From Euryarchaeota archaeon UBA462 (GTDB lineage: Archaea; Thermoplasmatota; Poseidoniia; Poseidoniales; Thalassarchaeaceae): DNA of 64,000 bases. Each line of letters begins with the position of its first letter. Position 1 is the stretch's first letter. Of the stretch, positions 1 to 8,099 are shown piece by piece. The notes under the pieces were generated by a model. It was not told the DNA's origin. It searched no databases and saw only the letters and a list, made by a program, of their open reading frames with translations. The DNA lies in assembly GCA_002506755.1 (NCBI GenBank), contig DAYD01000021.1, positions 29,039 through 93,038 on the forward strand, given 5' to 3'. A program made the position numbers and the translations under genes.

Positions 1-348
1 GGGTTCTGGTATTGGCTCGGGTTCCAGTATTGCTTCAACTTTACTTTCAGACTCCGATTTTTCAGATTCGGTAGTTCCCCTTTCCGATTCGCTTTCGGCG
101 CCACTTCCTCCAGCATCTATCTCCAATAGTGTCGAACCAACAGCAACCATATCGCCCACGTCCCCACTTAGCGAACTCACAACTCCGGCAACAGGTGAGG
201 GGATGGTCACGGTAGCTTTGTCTGTCATTACGTCAACTATTGGGTCATCTTCTGCTACCTTATCGCCAACAGAAACATGCCATTGCACCACCTCTCCTTC
301 TACAACTCCTTCTCCAATATCTGGTAGTTTGAATACAAAATTACCCAT
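1..348 (-). CDS. Branched-chain 2-oxoacid/pyruvate dehydrogenase E2 (lipoyl acyltransferase), N-terminal part
   Basis: This is the first 116 residues of the E2 acyltransferase, whose lipoyl arm carries acyl groups from E1 to coenzyme A. The open frame runs off the left edge, so the catalytic domain is not visible. Residues 1-78 form a biotinyl/lipoyl domain, with the lipoylated lysine at Lys44 in the motif VMTDKATVTIPSP. From about residue 80 a Ser/Glu/Pro-rich linker begins, as expected between the lipoyl and subunit-binding domains. The ATG lies one base after the E1-beta stop codon, so the two genes are probably translationally coupled. LipA, which makes the cofactor, is encoded at the head of the same operon. 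The lipoyl domain is clear; the choice between branched-chain and pyruvate substrate rests on the E1 genes next door. Confidence 0.88.
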   Translation of the reverse strand, partial: MGNFVFKLPDIGEGVVEGEVVQWHVSVGDKVAEDDPIVDVMTDKATVTIPSPVAGVVSSLSGDVGDMVAVGSTLLEIDAGGSGAESESERGTTESEKSESESKVEAILEPEPIPEP

Positions 349-349
349 C

Positions 350-1360
350 TCAATCCTCCTGTGTTCTATGTATCGCCGCCGCAATTCTAGTAGGTCCGGG
401 CATGTAATCCCATTCAGTAGTATGGGGGAACGGTGTGTCCCACCCAGTCACCCTCTCAATCGGGCTTTCCAAGCTGTAGAAACACCTTTCTTGAATCGAC
501 GCTGCCATTTCCGCTCCAAATCCACTGGTTTTTGGGGCTTCGTGGACAATAACGCAACGCCCAGTCTTCTCGACAGAGTTTGTTATCGCATCCCTGTCCC
601 ATGGTACCAGACTCTGAAGATCTATCAGATCACAAGAGATGCCGCTTTCCTCTATTGCCCTCTCGCATACATGGACCATCGCCCCCCAGGCAATGACAGT
701 ACATCTTTCCCCTTCCATAGCCAATCTAGCCTTTCCCAATTGGATACTATAGTGTTCCTCTGGAACTTCAGCTTCGGGATGATTCGCCCATGTTGGGACC
801 TTATGAGGGTCGCCATAGAATGGGCCCCTATAGCATCTCTTGGGCTCAAAAAATATAACTGGGTCATTGCATTCTATTGAGCTGATCAGCAGACCCTTGG
901 CATTGTATGGTGTCGAACAATATACTACCTTCAAACCGGGGGTGTGGGTAAACTGAGACTCGGGTGACTGTGAGTGATGATGCCCCCCCCTAATTCCTCC
1001 TCCCGCAGGTGTCCTGAGTGTCACCGGGGACCAAAACTCTCCTCCTGAACGATGTCTTATCTTTGCTATCTCATTAACTATCTGATCATAGGCGGGAAAA
1101 ATATAGTCAGCGAATTGAATTTCCACTACGGGCCTCAGTCCATTCAAGCCCATTCCAAATGCCGTAGCAGCAATTCCACCTTCGGATAGTGGGGTGTCGA
1201 AGACTCGATGGTCACCGTGTCTTTCTTGCAGACCATCAGTAGTTCTGAAAACTCCTCCGAAGTAACCTACGTCCTCGCCAAAAATAATCACATCTCTGTC
1301 TCGATCAAGCATTATATCCAGAGCGCTATTGAGTGATTGAATCATATTCATATTCGGCAA
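350..1360 (-). CDS. 2-Oxoisovalerate (branched-chain 2-oxoacid) dehydrogenase E1 beta subunit
   Basis: Beta subunit of the thiamine-diphosphate-dependent E1 component, which decarboxylates branched-chain 2-oxoacids and passes the acyl group to lipoyl-E2. The 336 residues match the family's usual length. The N-terminal pyrimidine-binding domain has FGEDVGYFGGVFRTTDGLQ and DTPLSEGGIAATAFGMG, and a histidine-rich loop GGHHHSQSPE lies near residue 125. The C-terminal transketolase-like domain ends with VTGWDTPFPHTTEWDYMPG. These motifs resemble branched-chain E1-beta more than pyruvate E1-beta, although archaeal complexes of this type can be broad in substrate range. The gene starts 2 nt after the E1-alpha stop and ends 1 nt before the E2 start, so it is the middle of a tight operon. 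Confidence 0.9.
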   Translation of the reverse strand: MPNMNMIQSLNSALDIMLDRDRDVIIFGEDVGYFGGVFRTTDGLQERHGDHRVFDTPLSEGGIAATAFGMGLNGLRPVVEIQFADYIFPAYDQIVNEIAKIRHRSGGEFWSPVTLRTPAGGGIRGGHHHSQSPESQFTHTPGLKVVYCSTPYNAKGLLISSIECNDPVIFFEPKRCYRGPFYGDPHKVPTWANHPEAEVPEEHYSIQLGKARLAMEGERCTVIAWGAMVHVCERAIEESGISCDLIDLQSLVPWDRDAITNSVEKTGRCVIVHEAPKTSGFGAEMAASIQERCFYSLESPIERVTGWDTPFPHTTEWDYMPGPTRIAAAIHRTQED

Positions 1361-1362
1361 AT

Positions 1363-2598
1363 TTACTCCTCCATCATTTGGTCGTGCTGTTCTTTTAGGT
1401 GCCAGGGAATTTCCTCGTACACCTCTGTAAATATGGTGTCTGATGATGGATATGGTCCGTTGGCCAAATCCCCGTACTTTACTGCCTCCTTGTAGGCATC
1501 AACTACCTCGCTATCCATCCTCGATTCAAGCTCATCTTGCCTTTCATCACTCCACTCTCCAATCTGAATCAAGTGGTCTTTAAGCCTCAAAACCGGGTCC
1601 CCCCCTGGCCATTTGGTATGTTCATCTCCGGGGCGATACCTACTAGGATCGTCACTGCTGCTATGAGCTCCCGCTCTGTATGTCAATACCTCGATGTGCG
1701 TAGCACCCAATCCTGCCGAAGCCCTATCCCTTGCCCATTTTGTAACCGAATAGAGGGCTAGGAAATCATTTCCGTCCACTCTAATTGATGCCAGACCGTA
1801 AGGAAGCCCTCTTGTAGCGAAATTGCCTTTCCCCGTCGCAAAATTTGCATGGGTTGAAATTGCCCATTGGTTGTTTACCAAGTTTAAAATCACAGGAGCA
1901 TTGTAAACACTTGCAAAATTTAGCGCATAATGGTAGTCTCCCTCTGCACTCGCCCCATCTCCTATCCATGTGATGGTCACTTCATCTAGTCCCTTGTGCT
2001 TAGATGCCAAAGCAACTCCTACCGCCTGACTGAATTGAGTTCCCACTGGGCTTGATATCGAGATGAACCTGCCATCTCTATAGGAGTAATGAACAGGCAT
2101 CTGCCTCCCTTTTATGTTGTCTTCTTCGTTTCCGATACAGTGACAGATCATGCTAACCATGTCCCTACCTCGTACGAATTGGGCACCGGGTTGCCTATAC
2201 GTTGGGAAAATCCAGTCATTTTGATCTAACGCCATGGTCTGAGCTATAGCAACTGCCTCTTCTCCGAAAGATCTCATGTAGAAAGATAACAAACCCGTCC
2301 TTTGCATTTTCATCATCCTATCATCAAATATACGAAGCCTGACCATATGCTCAAGACCCAATCTGAGAACCTCTGGGTCCAATTCAGGGTCCCATTCCCC
2401 GGAGGCTTCTCCTTTGTCGTCAAGTACCCTTACCAAGCCATTTGCAAGATGTGTCGTTTCATCATATGTACAAGTTGTAGCTTCGGGCTTGCTTAGATCC
2501 CCTGGCTTCCATGTCCAAGAATCAAAACTCGATACTTCCCCCGGCCTAAAAGGAGCATCCGGGACCTCAATTTTCGATTCGTTAATATCGGAGCTCAT
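1363..2598 (-). CDS. 2-Oxoisovalerate (branched-chain 2-oxoacid) dehydrogenase E1 alpha subunit
   Basis: Alpha subunit of the thiamine-diphosphate E1 heterotetramer; it supplies the cofactor's pyrophosphate-binding site. The 411 residues include the thiamine motif beginning WIGDGASAEGDYH and ending in LVNNQWAIST (GDG to NN spacing). They also include the branched-chain signature MQRTGLLSFYMRSFGEEA and the serine-rich loop YRAGAHSSSDDPSRYRPGD, which corresponds to the phosphorylation loop of eukaryotic branched-chain E1-alpha. An N-terminal extension of about 75 residues with little similarity to the core precedes the catalytic domain. A GGTG motif lies 8 nt before the ATG. The gene follows lipA by 22 nt and precedes E1-beta by 2 nt. 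The family is secure; substrate preference is inferred from motifs. Confidence 0.9.
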   Translation of the reverse strand: MSSDINESKIEVPDAPFRPGEVSSFDSWTWKPGDLSKPEATTCTYDETTHLANGLVRVLDDKGEASGEWDPELDPEVLRLGLEHMVRLRIFDDRMMKMQRTGLLSFYMRSFGEEAVAIAQTMALDQNDWIFPTYRQPGAQFVRGRDMVSMICHCIGNEEDNIKGRQMPVHYSYRDGRFISISSPVGTQFSQAVGVALASKHKGLDEVTITWIGDGASAEGDYHYALNFASVYNAPVILNLVNNQWAISTHANFATGKGNFATRGLPYGLASIRVDGNDFLALYSVTKWARDRASAGLGATHIEVLTYRAGAHSSSDDPSRYRPGDEHTKWPGGDPVLRLKDHLIQIGEWSDERQDELESRMDSEVVDAYKEAVKYGDLANGPYPSSDTIFTEVYEEIPWHLKEQHDQMMEE

Positions 2599-2620
2599 AC
2601 AAATTACACCCTATTTCCAC

Positions 2621-3592
2621 TCATGACGTTTGGCCTTTGACAACTACCGTTTCTTCATTAAGAAACAGATGACTTACTGCGGATCCTGTGGAATCTCTAG
2701 TGACTACTGGCTCTCCACCGATGGCCTCTTCCCATAACAATCCAGCCCTGTAGCTTGATCTAACCAACGGGCCACTGGCAACTGCCCTAAATCCTAAGTT
2801 TCTGGCAATATGGTCCCAGTCTGCAAACTTATCAGGCTCTGGGAACCTATCAATTGGAATATGTTTGTAGCTAGGTTGCAGGTACTGTCCCAAAGTCACC
2901 ATGTCCACTCCTGATTCCCTTATCTTCCGTAAAGCCTGCTCTACTTCCCCATCAGACTCTCCTAGGCCTACCATAAGACTAGTTTTGGTTAGTAGGTCGG
3001 GCCGTAGAATTTTAGCAGATTCTAGAATCTCCAATGATTGGTCGAACGATGCTCTCGGGTCTCTAACCAATGAATCCAATCTCGGCACGCACTCAACATT
3101 GTGGGCGAACACTTTCAATGGAAGATTTTCCAGAAGCAACTCAAGAGCTTCCTTGTTCCCATCCAAGTCAGAGCAAAGCAGCTCTATTCCGACCTCGGGA
3201 TTTCTATTCCTTATCTCGAGAATACAATTGCGATAATGAAGAGCCCCACCGTCAGATAGGTCATCCCTGTTTACCACAGTAATAACCGCATAACTTAACC
3301 CCATCTTGTAAATCGCATCTGCAAGCTCCAAAGGCTCATTTTGATCTAACTTTGGCGGGGTCTTCACCGTTCCGACTGCGCAGAATCTGCAACCCCTTGT
3401 GCAAACATCTCCCGCAATCATGAATGTGGCAGTTCCCCTCCCCCAACAATCATGTACGTTTGGACACCGAGCTTCTTCGCATACGGTATTCAAACCATGT
3501 TGGTTTACGTTATTTTTAGTTCCGTTGAATCTATCTTGAGAATCGCCGGTTGGTAGGGAGGTCTTGAACCATTCAGGAAGCCTTTTTCTCAT
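2621..3592 (-). CDS. lipA: Lipoyl synthase
   Basis: Radical-SAM enzyme that inserts two sulfurs into protein-bound octanoate to make lipoate, the cofactor of the E2 subunit encoded downstream. The auxiliary-cluster cysteines are in TVCEEARCPNVHDCW and the radical-SAM cluster cysteines in CTRGCRFCAVGT. The family motif VITVVNRDDLSDGGA follows, and the C-terminal part has GLGESDGEVEQAL and GQYLQPS. The frame is open to 3715, but the ATG at 3592 (MRKRLPEWF) is chosen. It matches the usual N-terminus of LipA and has a purine-rich AGAGG just upstream, whereas the 41 extra residues look non-conserved. It heads the operon lipA - E1alpha - E1beta - E2. No lipoyl or octanoyl transferase is visible in this window. 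Confidence 0.93.
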   Translation of the reverse strand: MRKRLPEWFKTSLPTGDSQDRFNGTKNNVNQHGLNTVCEEARCPNVHDCWGRGTATFMIAGDVCTRGCRFCAVGTVKTPPKLDQNEPLELADAIYKMGLSYAVITVVNRDDLSDGGALHYRNCILEIRNRNPEVGIELLCSDLDGNKEALELLLENLPLKVFAHNVECVPRLDSLVRDPRASFDQSLEILESAKILRPDLLTKTSLMVGLGESDGEVEQALRKIRESGVDMVTLGQYLQPSYKHIPIDRFPEPDKFADWDHIARNLGFRAVASGPLVRSSYRAGLLWEEAIGGEPVVTRDSTGSAVSHLFLNEETVVVKGQTS

Positions 3593-3786
3593 TGATTTCC
3601 TCTTCTGCAAGGAGTTAGAAATATGACCATCGGAACACGCATTTCTATCGCTGTTCGAGGAGTCGATAGTCGGTAACCGCCTCTCCATTACAACCACCGG
3701 GCGAAAGTACGACATTAACCGTTTTCTAGATATGTCCTTGCTGGAATATTACCAATTGTAAAATGTATCACTCTCTCCGGACTGCC

Positions 3787-4548
3787 ATGGCAGAGACAGT
3801 TCTTGTTACCGGAGGGGCAAAAAGGATAGGAAGGCAGATATGCCTAGGACTAGCAGAAGCAGGCTTCTCCGTCGTTGTACATCATAGAAATTCAGAAGAA
3901 GAATCCTCGGAATTGGTCGATCAAATCAGATCTTTGGGCTCTGAAGCAGAATCTGTTAGGTGTGATCTTTCCGAACCGGGTGCAACCTCGCAGCTAATTT
4001 CTAAATCAGTTGATCTGATGGGACCTATATCTCACTTAGTAAACAACGCTTCAGTGTTTGAGCATGACGATATCCACAGCATGAACGAAACCTCTTGGGA
4101 TTTGCACCTGTCCGTTAACGCAAAGGCCCAAACGATGTTGATTCAGTCTCTCGCGCGAGAGTTCTCTGGTCGCGAAAATAGGGGATCTGTAGTGAATATT
4201 CTAGACCAAAAAATAGCATCCCCCAATCCGGATCATCTGTCCTACACGGCATCTAGGTTTGCTATGATGGGATTGACCGAGGTTTTGGCAAGGGGTTTGG
4301 CACCTTCAATCAGGGTTAATGGGGTTGCTCCAGGCCATACAATCGCGAGTCCCGAACAAACAGAAGAGGGTTTCAGAATCGCACAAGCAGAGTCCCCTCT
4401 TGGAACAGGCCCGACTCCTGAAGATGTAGCAGATGCGGTATTGTTCCTAATAAATGCCAAATCAGTGACAGGACAGATTATTTTCGTGGATTCTGGAGAG
4501 AGATTTCTCAATAGGAACAGGGACGTAGTATTCGAAACGGAGGATTAA
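3787..4548 (+). CDS. Short-chain dehydrogenase/reductase, possibly pterin-related (FolM/pteridine-reductase-like)
   Basis: NAD(P)-dependent Rossmann-fold oxidoreductase. The cofactor-binding motif is TGGAKRIG near the N-terminus and HLVNNASVF provides the NNA motif. The active-site region has NILDQKIASP in place of the usual serine strand, then SYTASRFAM. The usual YxxxK is therefore YxxxR, an arginine in the position of the catalytic lysine. VNGVAPG and the C-terminal VTGQIIFVDSG are typical of the family. From memory, pterin-associated members also have an unusual IDQ strand. The next gene is a FolB-like protein 2 nt away, which supports a pterin or folate-related role. The ATG at 3787 is chosen because an AT-rich TATA-like stretch (about 3745-3754) would place transcription just before it; an ATG at 3763 is the alternative. 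The exact substrate is unknown. Confidence 0.8.
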   Translation: MAETVLVTGGAKRIGRQICLGLAEAGFSVVVHHRNSEEESSELVDQIRSLGSEAESVRCDLSEPGATSQLISKSVDLMGPISHLVNNASVFEHDDIHSMNETSWDLHLSVNAKAQTMLIQSLAREFSGRENRGSVVNILDQKIASPNPDHLSYTASRFAMMGLTEVLARGLAPSIRVNGVAPGHTIASPEQTEEGFRIAQAESPLGTGPTPEDVADAVLFLINAKSVTGQIIFVDSGERFLNRNRDVVFETED

Positions 4549-4550
4549 GT

Positions 4551-4982
4551 TTGCCAGATTTAGAAGGAGCTCTGTCCAGTCTGGTTTCACTTACTGAAGG
4601 TCAAGCGAATATCATTTTTCTGGAAAATGCGGAAAGAGAGATAGAAGTGGGCGTCCATGAATTCGAGTTTGGGTCTAAGCAAAGGGTAGTCTTCGACATT
4701 TATGTGGCTCATTTGGCAGAAGAGGAATCCCAATTCCTGAAAATAGAAGACGTGGTTGACTACGAATACTTGCTCGATTCTCTGGACCAGGTAATTGGTG
4801 CGGGCAGATTCGGACTCGTCGAACAAATAGCCGATGAATTGCTAGACTATGTTCTGAGCCCCAAGCAAACTCTGGCGGCTACGGTCAAAATTACGAAAAT
4901 TGAAGTTCCAAATGCAAAAGGTGACCTGGGTTGTTGCTTAACGCGGTTAAAGAGTCAAGATGGTGCAGGGGATGGGATTTGA
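4551..4982 (+). CDS. FolB-like (dihydroneopterin aldolase family) protein
   Basis: 143-residue protein of the tunnelling (T-fold) dihydroneopterin aldolase/epimerase family, which acts on 7,8-dihydroneopterin in pterin synthesis. The recognisable core is IIFLENAEREIEVGVHEFEFG, then QRVVFDIYV, DVVDYEYLLDSL and GLVEQIADELLDYVL, which follows FolB spacing. The C-terminal strand has KITKIEVPNA rather than the classic lysine-proline (KP) of FolB, so it may be a divergent paralogue and not a standard aldolase. Translation starts at a TTG 2 nt after the reductase stop, so the pair is probably one operon. The last 22 nt of the gene lie inside the oppositely oriented tRNA-Leu gene. Archaea more often use a different aldolase (MptD), so a FolB-type protein suggests acquisition from bacteria; that is inference. 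Confidence 0.72.
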   Translation: MPDLEGALSSLVSLTEGQANIIFLENAEREIEVGVHEFEFGSKQRVVFDIYVAHLAEEESQFLKIEDVVDYEYLLDSLDQVIGAGRFGLVEQIADELLDYVLSPKQTLAATVKITKIEVPNAKGDLGCCLTRLKSQDGAGDGI

Positions 4983-5046
4983 ACCCATGAAGCACTATGC
5001 ACCGGAGCTTAAGTCCGGCCCCTTTGACCAGCTCGGGTACCCCTGC
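4961..5046 (-). tRNA. tRNA-Leu (anticodon UAA), CCA encoded
   Basis: Read on the minus strand, the sequence folds as a type II tRNA. The acceptor stem is GCAGGGG with CCCCUGC, followed by discriminator A and an encoded CCA (4961-4963). The D-arm contains CCGAGCUGGUCAAAGGG. The anticodon stem CCGGA/UCCGG encloses the loop CUUAAGC, so the anticodon is UAA and reads UUA leucine codons. An extended variable arm (about UGCAUAGUGCUUC) is typical of tRNA-Leu, and the T-arm is AUGGG-UUCAAAU-CCCAU. No intron is seen. Its 3' end overlaps the end of the convergent FolB-like gene by 22 nt. Confidence 0.96.
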
Positions 5047-5147
5047 GGGTTGTTCGGGCTCGACTTTCGATTTCAACCGAGCGGAAAAAAACGTGCAATA
5101 ACTGATGCATTGTATGCTCCAACCTCCCGAACTCTTTAACATCCCGA

Positions 5148-8099
5148 ATGCGGCGCACATTCGTGAGAATCGGGGAATCCTGTCTGGCAAATCGGATGCC
5201 TTGCACTGCAGTGACCATTGTTTTGGTTTTACTCCTGCCTCTTGGGGCCTCGTTTGAATATGAAACATTAGACGAATCAAAAGTTTTTGCGGCCTCAGGG
5301 AGCGCTCCAGATGCCAACCTGTACAAGTTATACTTTACAGAACCGGGGCAGAACATGTCATCAGGAATGGATGGACTTATTTCCACTAGGCCTCCTTCTG
5401 CCAACGAGGATCAAATAGTAGCGAGCGCCCTTGATGACGATGTCCAATTCATGACTATTGGGCTGATGTCATCAATGGATTTTTTTGGGAGAAAATTCCA
5501 TTCCAATGATTCTTACTATATGCCAGTCGAGCTCTTCATGAAGGCAGAAGGGCCTCAAAACTCGAACATTGATTGGACTGTATCAATTATGACCACATCA
5601 GGCTCTATTGGTAGCACAACCTTTTCCGGATCAGTTTGCACATCTTCTTGGCAAAGCTCCTGTGACTTTGATCATGAAATAATTGAAGTTGGAATTGGCG
5701 GCTCGGAATCCTTCAGGGTGAAACAGAACGAGAGACTAATCATCAAAGTAAGAGCTAGTATGTCTGGATGTGATGGGAGCGATAGTCCGTTTGGAGGATC
5801 CGACTGCACTGCTGATATCGCATTCAACAAAATCGACAATGAGGACAATAAGTTTTCGAAGCTAGAAGCTAACGGCAACGCCCTGATTAATAGCATAATA
5901 AAGGTCCAAAGAAATGGTGCAAACATAGCAGAATCATCAGAATTGGATTGGTACCCTAACGATGTTTTGGAGGACAGAGAGATGCAGTTCTCAATCGATG
6001 CAATGAGTTCTTTCGGACGAAGTGACATATCTAGGGTTGACATCCTGATGCGAGGTCCTGACGGGGATTATGAGGTAGACGAGAGGATTACTGGCGATAT
6101 GGAAGATATAGTCGACTCGAGTAATGGGATTTATGGTACATATTTACACACCTACAGGAGTGGACTTCCATCTGGCGAATACACAGTTTCCCTAAGGGTA
6201 AGTGATGTAGGGGGGAACGAGATAGAAATCGAACACGAACCAATAGACATGCACCAGTTCGGGGTTTCCATTAAGGAGACAAATGGTAACAATGTGATTT
6301 TTGTAGCCCCTGAGAAGGTAATCCCAATTACCATGCAACTTGTCCATAGGGGCGACTCCACCAAGTCAATGTTAGTTCACTTGGAAGTTTTAACAGATCT
6401 CGGCTCCTCCTGGCTGATCGAATTTGACTCTCCCGAAGGTTATGAGATGAGCTCCGGGGGGACTATCCTCAATCCCACAATGACCCTTACTTCCCCAGAC
6501 GATCTAACCGGTATGCCCAAGAAGATCGAGATTAGAGCTGTCGCAGAGGCGGATGTCGAGGGCGTGATATCGGTAGTTCACCAAGATACTCTTACCTTGA
6601 ACGTGGAAAAAATTGACGCAAACCAACCCCCAGTAGTATCCATCTGGGATGAGGATCACAAGATACCGATAGCCAACTCCTCGAGGGGCGATGTTCTCGA
6701 CTCCTCAATTCCAAGGTTTGCTGAGTACGGGGAGTTCAATCCGTTCATACTTGAGATTTTCAACTCCGGATTTGATTCTGACTCTTTCAGGATAGACATT
6801 GTGAAAAGATCCAAGGCGATTTTTCAATTATTTGACAATCGAACAGGTTTGAGGATTGAACAAGATGAGGGTGACGGCACCTTCCATACCACGCTTCTAG
6901 AAAGGCACAATACAATGGTTCTGATTCTCGGAGTTAAGCCGAGTGTTGATAGGGAGGACGAAGACATCGGAGAAGTAGAACTAGAGGTCATCAGCAGTGA
7001 AGATGCGTCGGTCAAGACAACGGTGTCATTTACGATTCAGAGAACATATGGCATTAGGGGCGAGATATCCCAGGATTGTGATGGCACTCCTCTTGGTCAC
7101 ATGAAGGTCTCGTTGTGTTCTCCCGGTCAAAACAATCCTTACATGGAATTTAGGGCTAGAATAACCAATAGCGATACCGAGCTAGATGCAGCTTCGTGGT
7201 GGCTTCTTCAAGAGCCTCAAGACCTGTCAATAAACACTGATAGAAATCCAGCATATGGGAATTGGGTTTTCGAGATAAGGGACACAGATGGAAATAGCCT
7301 CCCGAGAATATCGCTAGGACCTGGTGACTTCACAGAGGTTCAAATTACTGCAGAATTAACAAGTCAGGTTGAAGCTGGCAACCATACTGTTTTCTTGAGG
7401 ATAGTTGAAGAAACTGAGGAAGATGAACCGAGGTATTTCGATCTCCCAATCACATTCGAGGTAGAGTCAGACCAGCCTATGTTGCAAATCGTTCAGAAGG
7501 ATCCGAACTCAAGACTCTCTCCCGGTAATGAATATTCGATCAGGATGGAAGTACAGAACGATGGTAATAGCCCAATGACTGTTCTCCTCAGTGCAGATGT
7601 AGAAAGCTCTGGATGGGATGTGAGCATAGGTGGGCTATCTGGCTCGCCATTAATCGAAATCGAGGCCTTCGGAAGTGCGACTTTCACCTTAGAAATATCT
7701 GTGCCCGAGTCTGCAAACAATGGTGATGAAATACCCATAGTTATTTCCGCAACTCCTCTGGACACCGAGCAAAGCTTTTCTGAGTCCCAAACCGCTAAAT
7801 TTACACTCACCGCAATGGTAGAAATTGGCTCATTTAGCCAGATAATCGCGAATGAGATAAGTCATCCTAGGCCTATTACCTTAGTTCTTTTGGTTGTGGG
7901 TACAATCCTCCTTTTTGCTGGGGTTCAAACAAGATTGAATAGGAGGAGATGGGCAAAACAGATGAAGATGATTGAATCCTTGTCTGAGGTAGAGGAAGAA
8001 GACCCAAATAAAGAAACGCAAATACCGGCTCCAGTGACCTTGCCGGAAGAGCCAGAACCCGTGGACAGATATGATGACGAAGATGTGGAGCTAATTTGA
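5148..8099 (+). CDS. Large membrane-anchored surface protein with Ig-like/NEW3-type repeats
   Basis: 983-residue predicted cell-surface protein of unknown function. An N-terminal hydrophobic segment (about residues 18-36, ending in LLPLGAS) acts as signal peptide or anchor. Beta-rich domains follow, and the C-terminal half repeats a pattern of an N-D-G-N/N-S-G turn followed by a TFTLEISVPESA-type strand. That pattern resembles the NEW3/CARDB-like extracellular folds common in archaeal surface proteins. A single membrane span lies at about residues 908-928, followed by a 50-residue acidic, Glu/Pro-rich cytoplasmic tail. Paired cysteines in the N-terminal third could form disulfides. Its TGA stop overlaps the TTG start of the next gene (TTGA), so it is probably co-translated with the giant transglutaminase-like protein. 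No enzymatic motif was recognised. Confidence 0.85.
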   Translation: MRRTFVRIGESCLANRMPCTAVTIVLVLLLPLGASFEYETLDESKVFAASGSAPDANLYKLYFTEPGQNMSSGMDGLISTRPPSANEDQIVASALDDDVQFMTIGLMSSMDFFGRKFHSNDSYYMPVELFMKAEGPQNSNIDWTVSIMTTSGSIGSTTFSGSVCTSSWQSSCDFDHEIIEVGIGGSESFRVKQNERLIIKVRASMSGCDGSDSPFGGSDCTADIAFNKIDNEDNKFSKLEANGNALINSIIKVQRNGANIAESSELDWYPNDVLEDREMQFSIDAMSSFGRSDISRVDILMRGPDGDYEVDERITGDMEDIVDSSNGIYGTYLHTYRSGLPSGEYTVSLRVSDVGGNEIEIEHEPIDMHQFGVSIKETNGNNVIFVAPEKVIPITMQLVHRGDSTKSMLVHLEVLTDLGSSWLIEFDSPEGYEMSSGGTILNPTMTLTSPDDLTGMPKKIEIRAVAEADVEGVISVVHQDTLTLNVEKIDANQPPVVSIWDEDHKIPIANSSRGDVLDSSIPRFAEYGEFNPFILEIFNSGFDSDSFRIDIVKRSKAIFQLFDNRTGLRIEQDEGDGTFHTTLLERHNTMVLILGVKPSVDREDEDIGEVELEVISSEDASVKTTVSFTIQRTYGIRGEISQDCDGTPLGHMKVSLCSPGQNNPYMEFRARITNSDTELDAASWWLLQEPQDLSINTDRNPAYGNWVFEIRDTDGNSLPRISLGPGDFTEVQITAELTSQVEAGNHTVFLRIVEETEEDEPRYFDLPITFEVESDQPMLQIVQKDPNSRLSPGNEYSIRMEVQNDGNSPMTVLLSADVESSGWDVSIGGLSGSPLIEIEAFGSATFTLEISVPESANNGDEIPIVISATPLDTEQSFSESQTAKFTLTAMVEIGSFSQIIANEISHPRPITLVLLVVGTILLFAGVQTRLNRRRWAKQMKMIESLSEVEEEDPNKETQIPAPVTLPEEPEPVDRYDDEDVELI

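Noticed and set aside
203..880. 225-residue open frame on the plus strand opposite E1-beta
   Set aside because: It lies antisense to a clearly coding dehydrogenase gene, has no recognisable motif and no suitable upstream signal.
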